From: Pacificoceanicola onchidii
GTDB taxonomy: Bacteria; Pseudomonadota; Alphaproteobacteria; Rhodobacterales; Rhodobacteraceae
DNA: 64,000 bases
NCBI RefSeq assembly: GCF_004804335.1
Contig: NZ_SRXY01000006.1
Coordinates: forward strand, 265,434 to 329,433
Direction: 5' to 3'
Part shown: positions 32,599-41,453 of the stretch, one piece after another
Layout: each line of letters opens with the position of its first letter
Numbering within the stretch: position 1 is the first letter of the stretch
Position numbers and translations under genes: made by a program
The notes under the pieces: generated by a model
The model's database searches: none
Told to the model about the DNA's origin: nothing
Seen by the model: only the letters and a program-made list of their open reading frames with translations

Positions 32599-34242
32599 AT
32601 GGCACGTTTCATCTTTATCACCGGCGGTGTGGTTTCTTCGCTTGGCAAGGGTCTGGCCTCCGCCGCCCTTGGCGCGCTGTTGCAGGCACGTGGGTTTTCA
32701 GTTCGTCTGCGCAAGCTCGATCCGTACCTGAACGTCGATCCCGGCACCATGTCGCCGTTTGAACATGGTGAGGTGTTTGTCACCGATGATGGCGCTGAAA
32801 CGGACCTCGACCTTGGCCACTACGAACGGTTCACCGGGGTCCCCGCCCGTCAGACCGATTCCATCTCTTCGGGCCGCATCTATACCAACGTTCTGGAAAA
32901 GGAGCGCCGCGGCGACTACCTCGGCAAGACCATTCAGGTCATTCCGCACGTTACCAACGAAATCAAAGACTTCATCAAGATCGGCGAAGATGAGGTGGAT
33001 TTCATGCTCTGCGAGATTGGCGGCACCGTGGGCGATATCGAAGGCCTGCCGTTCTTTGAAGCCATCCGCCAGTTCAGCCAGGACAAGCCGCGCGGCCAGT
33101 GCATCTTCATGCACCTGACGCTGCTGCCCTACATCAAGGCCTCTGGCGAGTTGAAGACCAAGCCGACACAGCACTCCGTCAAGGAGCTCCGCTCGATCGG
33201 CCTCGCCCCCGATATCCTCGTTTGCCGCTCCGAAGGTCCGATCCCCGCGAAAGAACGCGAGAAGCTCGCCCTCTTCTGCAACGTCCGCCCCGACAGCGTG
33301 ATCGCTGCGCAGGACCTGCCGTCCATTTATGACGCGCCGCTGGCCTATCACCGCGAGGGGCTCGATCAGGCGGTGCTCGACGCCTTTGGCATCACCCCGG
33401 CGCCCAAGCCGAACCTGACCAAATGGGAAGACGTGAGCGACCGCGTGCACAATGCCGAAGGCGCGGTCACCGTGGCCATTGTCGGCAAATACGTGCAGCT
33501 TGAGGACGCGTATAAATCCATCGCGGAGGCGCTCACCCACGGCGGCATGGCCAACCGCGTGAAGGTCAACGTGGAATGGGTGGACGCGGAGATTTTCGAT
33601 CGCGAAGACCCGGCGCCGTTGCTGGAAAAATTCGACGCGATCCTCGTTCCCGGCGGATTTGGAGAGCGCGGGACCGAAGGCAAGATCAAGGCCGCGCAGT
33701 TCGCCCGTGAGCACAAAATCCCTTACCTCGGGATCTGCCTTGGTATGCAGATGGCGGTGATCGAAGCTGCGCGGAACGTGGCCGGTGTCGCCCGCGCAGG
33801 TTCGGAAGAGTTTGACCATGAAGCCGGGGAAAAGCGTTTTGAGCCAGTGGTTTACCACCTGAAGGAATGGGTGCAGGGCAACGAGAAAGTCTCGCGCAAG
33901 GTGACGGACGCCAAAGGCGGCACCATGCGCCTCGGGGCCTATGACGCGGTTCTGAAAGAAGGCTCCAAGGTCGCCGAAGTCTACGGCACCTGCGCGATTG
34001 ATGAGCGCCACCGCCACCGCTACGAGGTGGACGTGACCTATAAAGAAAAGCTCGAAGAGGCCGGCCTGCGTTTTTCGGGCATGTCCCCGGACGGCAAATT
34101 GCCGGAAATCGTCGAATGGCCGGATCACCCGTGGTTTATTGGCGTGCAATTCCATCCGGAATTGAAATCAAAACCCTTTGACCCGCACCCGCTTTTCAGG
34201 GATTTTGTTCGGGCGGCGAAAGAGGTTAGTCGGCTGGTGTAA
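32599..34242 (+). CDS. pyrG: CTP synthase
   Basis: 547 residues. Amidates UTP to CTP using ATP and glutamine. N-terminal synthetase domain begins [22 protein letters not shown], with [41 protein letters not shown] in part. C-terminal class I glutaminase has the nucleophile Cys in [15 protein letters not shown] and His-Glu in [10 protein letters not shown]. Start at 32599 is the family start. No terminator was obvious downstream. Confidence 0.99.
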   Translation: MARFIFITGGVVSSLGKGLASAALGALLQARGFSVRLRKLDPYLNVDPGTMSPFEHGEVFVTDDGAETDLDLGHYERFTGVPARQTDSISSGRIYTNVLEKERRGDYLGKTIQVIPHVTNEIKDFIKIGEDEVDFMLCEIGGTVGDIEGLPFFEAIRQFSQDKPRGQCIFMHLTLLPYIKASGELKTKPTQHSVKELRSIGLAPDILVCRSEGPIPAKEREKLALFCNVRPDSVIAAQDLPSIYDAPLAYHREGLDQAVLDAFGITPAPKPNLTKWEDVSDRVHNAEGAVTVAIVGKYVQLEDAYKSIAEALTHGGMANRVKVNVEWVDAEIFDREDPAPLLEKFDAILVPGGFGERGTEGKIKAAQFAREHKIPYLGICLGMQMAVIEAARNVAGVARAGSEEFDHEAGEKRFEPVVYHLKEWVQGNEKVSRKVTDAKGGTMRLGAYDAVLKEGSKVAEVYGTCAIDERHRHRYEVDVTYKEKLEEAGLRFSGMSPDGKLPEIVEWPDHPWFIGVQFHPELKSKPFDPHPLFRDFVRAAKEVSRLV

Positions 34243-34312
34243 AAACGGAGTTGCATCGACACAACGATCAATGCCACTATGATAAAGTCGATTTCTGCTC
34301 GGATTTTCAGCT

Positions 34313-34954
34313 GTGGCATCTTTTTATTTTAGACTCGCTTTTATCCTGTGTGCGTTTGGGATTTTCTCAGCATGTTTGCCGGTGAAAACTCACGTCGACG
34401 CTTATTCTTCAATTCCGAAAGATCTGGATTCTCGGACGATTTATTTGACACCATATTCAGAGTCACAGGTTGGCCCTCAATGGCGAACTAATGCTGGAAT
34501 ACTAGCTACAGTTCTTGCAGAAAAAGGATTTGAAGTCGTCCAAGACAGGTCCAAAGCTAGATTGATTGCCTTTTTCGGATTTGCCGTGGACAAAGGTGAG
34601 CAGGTTCAAAGTACGTATTCCATCCCGCAATGGGGAGTCACTGGATACAGCGGAGCCACTACCACTGGCACAATTTATGGAAACTCATATAACGCAACGA
34701 CAACTTTGACGCCCACATACGGGGTGACTGGTTATTCCACTGGCACTGTGACAAGTACGGTTTACACGAGATCAGTTGCGATTGATATGTTTGACACAGT
34801 TAATAAAGAACTTGTTTTTGAAGCAACTGCCGTAAGTAGAGGGTCTTGCAACTCTTTTACCCCTGTCGCAGGAGCTATTATTCGCGCTGTACTAACGAAT
34901 TTCCCTAACGGGAAAACTGGGACAGTGACTCTACCTATGGACAACGAATGCTAG
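34313..34954 (+). CDS. Putative lipoprotein, AT-rich, possibly acquired
   Basis: 213 residues. N-terminal signal-like helix (LAFILCAFGIFSACLPV) with a lipobox-like FSAC at about residues 18-21. The mature part has an NAGILATVLAEKGFEVV helix (the DUF4136-type pattern) and a middle region rich in Gly, Thr, Ser and Tyr with two near-repeats of Y-G-V-T-G-Y-S. Four Cys are present. The gene uses a GTG start with no clear ribosome site. Its low GC content stands out against GC-rich neighbours, suggesting horizontal acquisition. Function unknown. Confidence 0.7.
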   Translation: MASFYFRLAFILCAFGIFSACLPVKTHVDAYSSIPKDLDSRTIYLTPYSESQVGPQWRTNAGILATVLAEKGFEVVQDRSKARLIAFFGFAVDKGEQVQSTYSIPQWGVTGYSGATTTGTIYGNSYNATTTLTPTYGVTGYSTGTVTSTVYTRSVAIDMFDTVNKELVFEATAVSRGSCNSFTPVAGAIIRAVLTNFPNGKTGTVTLPMDNEC

Positions 34955-35098
34955 GATTTCCAGCGGTTTAGCTTCCGCAATCATCGACTTCCCGGACACA
35001 CTCTGGCCCAACTCGCACGCCATGGACAGCCACAGCCAGCCCGATCAGGTGCTCTTGGAAGAGTCCTTAGCTCATCAAGCAAACCGCAAGAGCATCGC

Positions 35099-35119
35099 GT
35101 CCCGGGCTTGACCCGGGAC
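35099..35119. repeat. Family C palindrome, copy 1
   Basis: GTCCCGGG-CTTGA-CCCGGGAC, 8-bp arms with a 5-nt centre, followed by CCT. A second copy lies at 39429. It falls in the gap between the AT-rich lipoprotein and rlmJ; the rest of 34955-35162 shows no gene. Confidence 0.6.
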
Positions 35120-35162
35120 CTCTCCCTTGCGCCAACCGCGCCGCCCCCGTAAGCACCCCCTT

Positions 35163-35939
35163 ATGCTGTCCTATCAACACGCCTATCACGCCGGGAATCT
35201 GGCCGATGTTCACAAGCACGCCCTGCTCGCGCGGGCGCTGTCTTATCTGACGAAAAAGGACAAGCCGCTCTCTTACATAGAGACGCATTCCGGGCGCGGG
35301 CTTTATGATTTATCGGGCGCGGAGGCGCAGAAAACCGGGGAGGCGGCGCAGGGGATTTCACTGGCAGAGCAATGGTTTGACCAAGACCATCCGTACCGCC
35401 AAGCCCTGCAAACCATCCGGGACAAACACGGCCCCGATGCCTATCCCGGCTCGCCGGTGATTGCCCAGACGCTGCTGCGCCAAACCGACCAGATTCACCT
35501 TGCCGAGCTGCACCCGCAGGAACACGCCGCGCTGTCCTACGCCATGAGTGCAAGCCACGCCAAGGTCTACAGCCAAGACGGCTTCGCGCTCGCGCAAAGC
35601 CTCTGCCCACCAACCCCACGCCGGGGGCTGATCCTGATTGATCCCAGTTGGGAGATCAAAGACGATTACGCCCGAATGCCAAAATTCGTGGCGAGCCTGA
35701 CGAAGAAATGGAACGTGGGGATTGTCATGATCTGGTATCCGATCTTGACCGACCCGCAGCATATGCCCATGATCCGGGCCATAAAGCAGGGTCATCCCGA
35801 GGCGCTGATCCATGAGGTGCCTTTCCCTCCGGCGCGGAAAGGCCATCGCATGATCGGCTCCGGCATGGCGATCCTGAACACGCCCTGGGGTCTTGCGGAT
35901 GAGGCAAAGGCCCTGACCAAACGTTTCAAGTCCCTGTAA
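35163..35939 (+). CDS. rlmJ: 23S rRNA (adenine(2030)-N6)-methyltransferase RlmJ
   Basis: 258 residues. Begins MLSYQHAYHAGNLADVHKHALL, the conserved RlmJ start, followed by SYIETHSGRGLYDL, the SAM-binding loop, and PRRGLILIDPSWEIKDDY, containing the catalytic DPSWE/DPPYE-type motif. Methylates A2030 in 23S rRNA. Start at 35163 is the family start. Followed 9 bp later by a TerB-like gene. Confidence 0.92.
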   Translation: MLSYQHAYHAGNLADVHKHALLARALSYLTKKDKPLSYIETHSGRGLYDLSGAEAQKTGEAAQGISLAEQWFDQDHPYRQALQTIRDKHGPDAYPGSPVIAQTLLRQTDQIHLAELHPQEHAALSYAMSASHAKVYSQDGFALAQSLCPPTPRRGLILIDPSWEIKDDYARMPKFVASLTKKWNVGIVMIWYPILTDPQHMPMIRAIKQGHPEALIHEVPFPPARKGHRMIGSGMAILNTPWGLADEAKALTKRFKSL

Positions 35940-35948
35940 GGACAGATC

Positions 35949-36392
35949 ATGCTCGAACGTCTCAAGGCCTTCTTCACCTCCCCCACCCCGGAAAAACAAC
36001 CGCTGCCCGAGCCCGATGCGCGATTGGCGCTTGGCACGCTTCTGGTGCGGGTGGCCATGGCGGATGGGGCTTATCTGTTTGAAGAGGTGGAAGAAATTGA
36101 TCAGATCCTCGCCAAGGCCTACGATCTCAAACCGCTCGAAGCGGCGCGGATGCGGGCCGATTGCGAAAAGCTGGCCTTCCACATCGAAGACGACCGCGAC
36201 ATGGCGATCCGCATTCGCGATGCGGTGGATTACGATCACCGGCTGAGCAAGGTGGCGGCATTGTGGTCCGTGGTCATGGCCGACGGCGTGAACGATTCCC
36301 GCGAACAGGCTCTTGTTGAGTTGATCGAAGAGACGCTGGGCATTGATCGCGGCGACAGCATGGCCGCGCGCGCCGAGGCCAGCATTCCCTGA
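35949..36392 (+). CDS. TerB-like protein (1)
   Basis: 147 residues, all-helical. Two copies of the TerB metal motif: VRVAMADGAYLFEEVEEID (about 35-53) and SVVMADGVNDSREQALVELIEE (about 108-129), with acidic residues after each ADG. TerB-like domains bind metal and occur in tellurite-resistance and membrane-stress systems, but no other ter genes are here. A tandem paralogue follows 60 bp later. Confidence 0.85.
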   Translation: MLERLKAFFTSPTPEKQPLPEPDARLALGTLLVRVAMADGAYLFEEVEEIDQILAKAYDLKPLEAARMRADCEKLAFHIEDDRDMAIRIRDAVDYDHRLSKVAALWSVVMADGVNDSREQALVELIEETLGIDRGDSMAARAEASIP

Positions 36393-36452
36393 TTTCCGCC
36401 GACGCCGAAAAACACTCTTGGTCTGAGCGGCAACCCCGCTTATCTAACCGAT

Positions 36453-36890
36453 ATGTTTGGAGACTTTCTTCGTCGGCTCACCGCCCCGGAACCCGCCCCG
36501 CTGGATGACGGCGACGCCCGTCTTGCCCTGACCGCCCTGCTTGTGCGCGTGGCGCGTTCGGACGGGGTGTTTGATGACAGCGAAAAAGACCGGATCGACC
36601 GCATCGTCTGCGCCCGATACGGGTTGTCGCCGTTCGAGGCCACGGCCCTGCGCAAAGAGGCCGAGGTGCTGGAGGCCGAGGCCCCGGACACCGTCCGCTT
36701 TACCCGCGCCATCAAGGATGCGGTTGCCTACGAGGACCGCATCGGCGTGATCGAGGCGCTTTGGGACGTTGTGCTTGCCGATGGTCAGCGTGAGGCGGAA
36801 GAGGACGCGCTCTTGCGGCTGGCTGCAAACCTGCTTGGCGTAAATGACCGCGACAGTGCGCTGGCCCGGCAAAGGGTCGAAAAGCGATGA
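36453..36890 (+). CDS. TerB-like protein (2)
   Basis: 145 residues, paralogue of the preceding gene. TerB motifs: VRVARSDGVFDDSEKDRID and DVVLADGQREAEEDALLRL. The first ADG is SDG here. Mostly helical and acidic. Its stop overlaps the start of the PhnD-like gene (ATGA), so these two are translated together. Confidence 0.85.
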   Translation: MFGDFLRRLTAPEPAPLDDGDARLALTALLVRVARSDGVFDDSEKDRIDRIVCARYGLSPFEATALRKEAEVLEAEAPDTVRFTRAIKDAVAYEDRIGVIEALWDVVLADGQREAEEDALLRLAANLLGVNDRDSALARQRVEKR

Positions 36891-37630
36891 TCGCTGCCCT
36901 GCCGATGTACGACCGCGCGGAGGTGCAGGCCGCCAATGATGCGCTTTGGGCGTCGGTGCGGGCGCGGCTTGGGTTCGGGCCGGAGCGACTGGATCGCGAC
37001 AAGGGGCTTTGGGAGATCTGGACCGATCCCGATCTGGTTCTGGCGCAGACCTGCAACCTGCCCTATCGCATGCGCCTGCATGGCACGGTTCAGATCGTCG
37101 GCCATCCGGACTACGATCTGCCCTATTGCCAACGCGGCTATTACAACTCTGTTTTTGTCACACCCCACGCCCTGCCGCACGATCTGTCGGCGCTGCTGCG
37201 CAAACGTGTGGTGATCAACCAGACCCACAGCCAATCCGGCAACGTTGCCTTGTTGGAGCATGCCCAGACGCTTGGTGTGGAGCCCAATATCGTGGCCGAA
37301 AGCGGCGGGCATATGCAGTCGGCCCGCATGCTGTGGGACGGTGAGGCAGATCTGGCGCTCATTGATGCGCAAAGCTGGCGCATGATCCGGCGTTACGATC
37401 CGGACAGCGCGGCCCTGCGGGAAGTAACCCGCACCCGCCAAACTCCGGCGACACCGTTTATCTGCGGCCCGTCCCAGGACGTGTCGGTGATCCGGCAGGC
37501 GCTGACAGGTGCCATTGCAGACCTGTCCGAAGCGCACCGCATGATGCTCAATCTCAAAGGTCTTGTGAGTTTGCCGGTCGAGAGCAGCCTGTCGCTGCCG
37601 ATCCCGCCGCAATTGATGGCACAGGCCTGA
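36887..37630 (+). CDS. PhnD-like substrate-binding fold protein without signal peptide
   Basis: 247 residues. Resembles phosphate/phosphonate ABC binding proteins: MYDRAEVQAANDALWASVRARLG at the start, then NLPYRMRLHG, GYYNSVFVTP, RVVINQTHSQSGNVALLEHA and EADLALIDAQSWRMI, a two-lobed PBP-II pattern. There is no signal peptide and no cognate permease or ATPase next to it. It is coupled to the TerB-like gene, so it may be a cytoplasmic sensor rather than an importer component; that is inference. Confidence 0.8.
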   Translation: MIAALPMYDRAEVQAANDALWASVRARLGFGPERLDRDKGLWEIWTDPDLVLAQTCNLPYRMRLHGTVQIVGHPDYDLPYCQRGYYNSVFVTPHALPHDLSALLRKRVVINQTHSQSGNVALLEHAQTLGVEPNIVAESGGHMQSARMLWDGEADLALIDAQSWRMIRRYDPDSAALREVTRTRQTPATPFICGPSQDVSVIRQALTGAIADLSEAHRMMLNLKGLVSLPVESSLSLPIPPQLMAQA

Positions 37631-37721
37631 GGCCGCGGCAGCGGACCGGCATTTGCGGATTGCAAACCCGCGTCTCTTTGCGCCATCCTGCGTCGATCAA
37701 GAATCCGCGAAAGGCCGCCCC

Positions 37722-38495
37722 GTGACCGACACCCCCGTCATCGAGATCAACAACCTGCACAAAGCCTATGGCAGCCTCGAAGTTCTCAAAGGCGTGAGTG
37801 TCTCGGCCAAGAAAGGCGATGTGGTCTCACTGATCGGCTCTTCGGGGTCCGGCAAATCGACGCTGCTGCGCTGCTGCAACCTGCTCGAAGACAGCCAGCA
37901 GGGCGAAATCCTGTTCAAGGGCGAGCCGGTGAAATGGGCGGGCAGCGGCCATGCGCGCCGCCCGGCCGACGCCAAGCAGGTGCTGCGCATCCGCACGAAT
38001 CTATCCATGGTCTTTCAGCAGTTCAATCTGTGGGCGCATATGACGATCCTGCAAAATGTCATGGAAGCGCCGGTGACCGTATTGGGGCGGGACCGCGACG
38101 AGGTTGAAGCCGCCGCGCGCAGGTATCTCGACAAGGTTGGCATTGGCGACAAATGCGACGTCTACCCCGCGCAGCTGTCCGGCGGCCAGCAACAGCGGGC
38201 CGCCATCGCGCGCGGGCTGTGCATGGAGCCCGAGGCGCTGCTCTTTGACGAGCCGACCAGCGCGCTTGACCCGGAACTTGAACAGGAAGTGGTCAAGGTT
38301 ATCCAGTCCCTCGCCGAAGAGGGCCGCACCATGTTGATCGTGACCCATGACATGAAGCTGGCCGCCGATGTCAGCGATCACGTGATCTTCCTGCATCAGG
38401 GTCTTATCGAAGAGGAAGGCGCGCCGGATCAGCTCTTTGGCAATCCGCAATCGGAGCGGCTCAAAGGCTTCCTCTCGGTCACCTCCCATATTTGA
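37722..38495 (+). CDS. ABC transporter ATPase, polar amino acid type
   Basis: 257 residues. Walker A GSSGSGKSTLLR (about 40-51), Q-loop VFQQFNLW, signature LSGGQQQRAAIARG, Walker B ALLFDEPTSALDPE and H-loop LIVTHDM. Closest to GlnQ/HisP-type ATPases. Start is a GTG at 37722 with AAGG upstream; it begins TDTPVIEINNLHKAYG like other members. Works with the binding protein at 38623 and permeases at 41454 and 42451, from which it is separated by unrelated genes. Confidence 0.93.
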   Translation: MTDTPVIEINNLHKAYGSLEVLKGVSVSAKKGDVVSLIGSSGSGKSTLLRCCNLLEDSQQGEILFKGEPVKWAGSGHARRPADAKQVLRIRTNLSMVFQQFNLWAHMTILQNVMEAPVTVLGRDRDEVEAAARRYLDKVGIGDKCDVYPAQLSGGQQQRAAIARGLCMEPEALLFDEPTSALDPELEQEVVKVIQSLAEEGRTMLIVTHDMKLAADVSDHVIFLHQGLIEEEGAPDQLFGNPQSERLKGFLSVTSHI

Positions 38496-38622
38496 TCATA
38501 TTTGGTCATTTCGCCCTTTGTGACCCAACGCCCCTCTTGTAATCCGCAAGGTTTCGCATAACGGTTGGCCATCAAGTCCGCCAGGAAACGCGCGGATCCG
38601 TCCAACAGGGAGACATAAATCC

Positions 38623-39348
38623 ATGAAATCCATCCTTCTGAGCACCGCTCTTGTGGCCTTTGGCGCGGGCGCCGCGCTGGCCGATGGCCATTCCGTTGTC
38701 CGCATGGGCACCGAGGGCGCCTATCCTCCGTACAACTTCATCAACGACAACGGCGAAGTAGACGGCTTTGAGCGCGAACTGGGCGATGAGCTTTGCGCGC
38801 GCGCCGAGCTGACCTGCGAGTGGGTTACCAACGAGTGGGATTCGATCATCCCGAACCTCGTATCCGGCAACTACGACACCATCATCGCGGGCATGTCGAT
38901 CACCGACGAACGCAAAGAGCAGATCGACTTCACCCAGAACTACACCCAGCCTGATCCGTCGGCCTTCCTCGCCATGGACGGCACCATGATCGACATGGGC
39001 TCTGCGGTGATCGCGGCGCAGACCGGCACCATTCAGGCGTCTTATGTGGCCGAAAACGGCGCAACCCTGCTTGAGTTCGCCACACCGGACGAGACCATCG
39101 CCGCCGTGCGCAACGGGGAAGCGGATGCGGTTCTGGCCGACAGCGCCTTCCTCGCGCCCTTCGCAGAAGAGAGCGCCGAGCTTGCCATCGTGGGCGAAAG
39201 CGTCCTGATCGGCGGCGGCGTCGGCATGGGCATCCGCAAATCCGACGGCGAACTGCGCGACAAGTTCGACGCGGCCATCCAGTCCATGAAAGACGATGGC
39301 TCTCTCAACGAGATGATCACCAAGTGGGAAGTTGGCGAGCTGTTTTGA
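38623..39348 (+). CDS. ABC transporter solute-binding protein, family 3
   Basis: 241 residues. Signal peptide about 1-20 (LLSTALVAFGAGAALA), mature start DGHSVVRMGTEGAYPPYNF, then GFERELGDELCARAELTCEWV and GNYDTIIAGMSITDERKEQIDFT, typical of the polar amino acid/opine SBP family. ALAD-type pocket motifs include NGEADAVLADSAFL. One Cys pair (CARAELTC) may form a disulfide. Neighbours suggest an amine or gamma-glutamylated compound as ligand. A strong terminator follows. Confidence 0.93.
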   Translation: MKSILLSTALVAFGAGAALADGHSVVRMGTEGAYPPYNFINDNGEVDGFERELGDELCARAELTCEWVTNEWDSIIPNLVSGNYDTIIAGMSITDERKEQIDFTQNYTQPDPSAFLAMDGTMIDMGSAVIAAQTGTIQASYVAENGATLLEFATPDETIAAVRNGEADAVLADSAFLAPFAEESAELAIVGESVLIGGGVGMGIRKSDGELRDKFDAAIQSMKDDGSLNEMITKWEVGELF

Positions 39349-39372
39349 TCGCTGATCCCTTTGGGAAACACC

Positions 39373-39401
39373 AAAGAGCGCCTTTCGGGGCGCTCTTTTT
39401 T
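39373..39401 (+). terminator. Intrinsic terminator after the binding-protein gene
   Basis: AAAGAGCGCC (39373-39382) and GGCGCTCTTT (39389-39398) form a perfect 10-bp stem with a 6-nt loop and a six-T run. It sits 25 bp past the stop. Confidence 0.92.
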
Positions 39402-39428
39402 GTGACGCGGCAACGCTGGCGCGCCGCC

Positions 39429-39449
39429 GTCCCGGACTTGATCCGGGAC
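39429..39449. repeat. Family C palindrome, copy 2
   Basis: GTCCCGGA-CTTGA-TCCGGGAC followed by CCT, near-identical to the copy at 35099. Here it lies just before the end of the leftward FAD oxidase gene. Confidence 0.6.
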
Positions 39450-39450
39450 C

Positions 39451-40545
39451 TCATGCCCCATTGGCCCAAAACCGCTCCGGCCTGTAAGGCGCAAGCCATC
39501 CGGCACTCACGTCACTCTCTCCGGCCAGCATCTCCTGAGGCACCAGCTCTCCCATCAAGGCCGCCAGCGTCATGCCCGAGTGCATGACTGCCAGATACAA
39601 ACCTGCCATCACCGGCCCCACGGCTGGAAATTCATCGCCGGGCAATGGCCGATAAGCCAGCGACACCTCGCCCAGCGCCAGCCCTGCCTCCGGGAACAAA
39701 CCCTTCAACCCTTCCATCGCCCGCGCGCCCGCTTCTTCGGGCGTTTGCGGGACGCGGTCCGATTTGTCTCCCTGATGACCCGGAGTGGTTGGCATCAACA
39801 GCCGCCCGTCCGGCAACTGCCGGATCTCGCCAATCGGCGCAGCCAGAATGTGCCGGGTCAGCGGCGGCACAGGCCGGGTACGCAGGATATAGGCCGGGCG
39901 CGAGAGCATCGGCAGGTCAAACCCGACATCCGCCAGAATCCGCGCCGATCCCGTGCCTGCCGCGATCAGAACCTGATCCGCTTCGATCTCTCCAACGGCT
40001 GTCCGAACACCAGAAACGACGTCGCCGCGCCGGGATAGCCCCTCAACCGTAACGCCGCCGATCCAGCGCGCGCCAAGCGCCACGGCCTGTGCCAAAAGCC
40101 GATCCGCCAAAGAGCCGCTCTCCGCCGCAGCCTCGCTCGGGAACATCAACGCAAGCTCCGGCGCAGCCATGACGTTCGGCTCCATCGCGGCAAACCCTTG
40201 CGGACCGATCTCTTCAACCGGATAGCCGGTGGCCCGCATGGCCTCCGCCATGGCTCGCAGCGCCTCCGGCTCCTGATCCCAGACCAACGCGCCCACCTGT
40301 GCCACAGGCACATCCAGCGCTTGCGCTAGACGGGTATAGGCGGCCATGCTTTCGGTGCGGGCTTTCATGTGATGAGAATCGAGATAATACGAGCCGTTGA
40401 TCCAGCCAAAGGAGGCATCCGTCGCCCGCCCGGCGCCGCCGCCGACAATCACAACATCCGCCCCTGAGCGCTGTAACTGCCAGGCGCAAACGGCCCCGAT
40501 GATGCCCGCACCCACAACAATGATCTTCTGTCTGGCCTCGCCCAC
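39451..40545 (-). CDS. FAD-dependent D-amino acid oxidase/dehydrogenase-like protein
   Basis: 364 residues. FAD-binding Rossmann start KIIVVGAGIIGAVCAWQLQRSGADVVIV, then GRATDASFGWINGSYY, and the C-terminal DAO motif GLYLAVMHSGMTLAALMGEL. Family members oxidise D-amino acids or secondary amines. Start is a GTG at 40545 chosen because GGAGG lies 5 nt upstream; the alternative is a TTG at 40581. It is inserted, in reverse, between the ABC binding-protein and permease genes, and could act on the imported amine. Confidence 0.88.
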   Translation of the reverse strand: MGEARQKIIVVGAGIIGAVCAWQLQRSGADVVIVGGGAGRATDASFGWINGSYYLDSHHMKARTESMAAYTRLAQALDVPVAQVGALVWDQEPEALRAMAEAMRATGYPVEEIGPQGFAAMEPNVMAAPELALMFPSEAAAESGSLADRLLAQAVALGARWIGGVTVEGLSRRGDVVSGVRTAVGEIEADQVLIAAGTGSARILADVGFDLPMLSRPAYILRTRPVPPLTRHILAAPIGEIRQLPDGRLLMPTTPGHQGDKSDRVPQTPEEAGARAMEGLKGLFPEAGLALGEVSLAYRPLPGDEFPAVGPVMAGLYLAVMHSGMTLAALMGELVPQEMLAGESDVSAGWLAPYRPERFWANGA

Positions 40546-40688
40546 GCGCGCCTCCACTCGTTTTTTTTGACACCCTGACAAGCATCACGCCGCCCGGCAA
40601 GCGGGATAAACCCGCTCAACCTTGACGTAGAGGCATCCGCTTTGGCATCATGCCATGCATATATTCAAACACACCAGAGTTCAGGACC

Positions 40689-41366
40689 ATGCCGCGTATT
40701 CTTCCGGCGCTTGCCGCCATCCTCACCTTTCCAGTCGCCACTGAGGCCGCTATTTTCTCGCCAGATGGCGCGACCGCAAGCTCTGCGTTCAACGCCAGTT
40801 ATGATGCCGGCAACACGATTGACGGCAGCGGACTGCCCATCGGATTTGGTCCGGGCGACATCCACGCCACCTATGCCGCCAACAACCACTGGACCACTGC
40901 TGCAAGCACCAACCCTCTGGACCAATGGATCGAGTGGAGCTTTTCCGGTGGGGCCAGCATTGGCGGGCTCTATATCTGGAATCACCTGTCCAACGACATC
41001 GCCTCCAATCCGGACTATGAACCCACGCTGTTCTCACTGACCTTCCTCGATGGCGTGGGCGGCACGCTTGCCAGCTTCTCGGGCGTCAACCTGCTGCCGC
41101 AGCCGTCATCCGGCCCGGTAGGTCTCAGCCAGGCTTTCAGCCTCGATGCTGTGCTCACCGGTGTTTTTGCCGTGCGGTTCGACGTGGATGGTAAGGAAGG
41201 CGCGCTGACGGGCTCACAGGCCTACACTGGCCTCGCGGAAGTGCTGTTCACCGATGGCACGCTTTCGGGGGCTACGCAGCTTGCCCCGGTTCCCCTCCCT
41301 GCCTCTGGCCTGCTCCTTCTGGCGGCACTGGGTGGCGCTCGGCTGGCCCGGCGCAGAAAGAGCTGA
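40689..41366 (+). CDS. Secreted VPLPA-CTERM protein (2), discoidin-like
   Basis: 225 residues. Signal peptide (about 1-20, LPALAAILTFPVATEA), then a beta-rich region with SSAFNASYDAGNTIDGSG and WIEWSFSGGASIGGLYIWNH that resembles F5/8 type C (discoidin) domains. The tail is VPLPASG, a hydrophobic helix (LLLLAALGGARLA), then RRRKS, the VPLPA-CTERM signal for exosortase-type sorting. A likely cell-surface or matrix protein. No connection to the surrounding transporter genes is evident. Confidence 0.86.
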   Translation: MPRILPALAAILTFPVATEAAIFSPDGATASSAFNASYDAGNTIDGSGLPIGFGPGDIHATYAANNHWTTAASTNPLDQWIEWSFSGGASIGGLYIWNHLSNDIASNPDYEPTLFSLTFLDGVGGTLASFSGVNLLPQPSSGPVGLSQAFSLDAVLTGVFAVRFDVDGKEGALTGSQAYTGLAEVLFTDGTLSGATQLAPVPLPASGLLLLAALGGARLARRRKS

Positions 41367-41453
41367 GGAAATCGCGGCAAGGCCCTTGCGCCCCTGTCGG
41401 GTTATCGCGCACAGTCGCGTGATCACTGAAACCAAGAGCCAAGCCGCGCCCCC

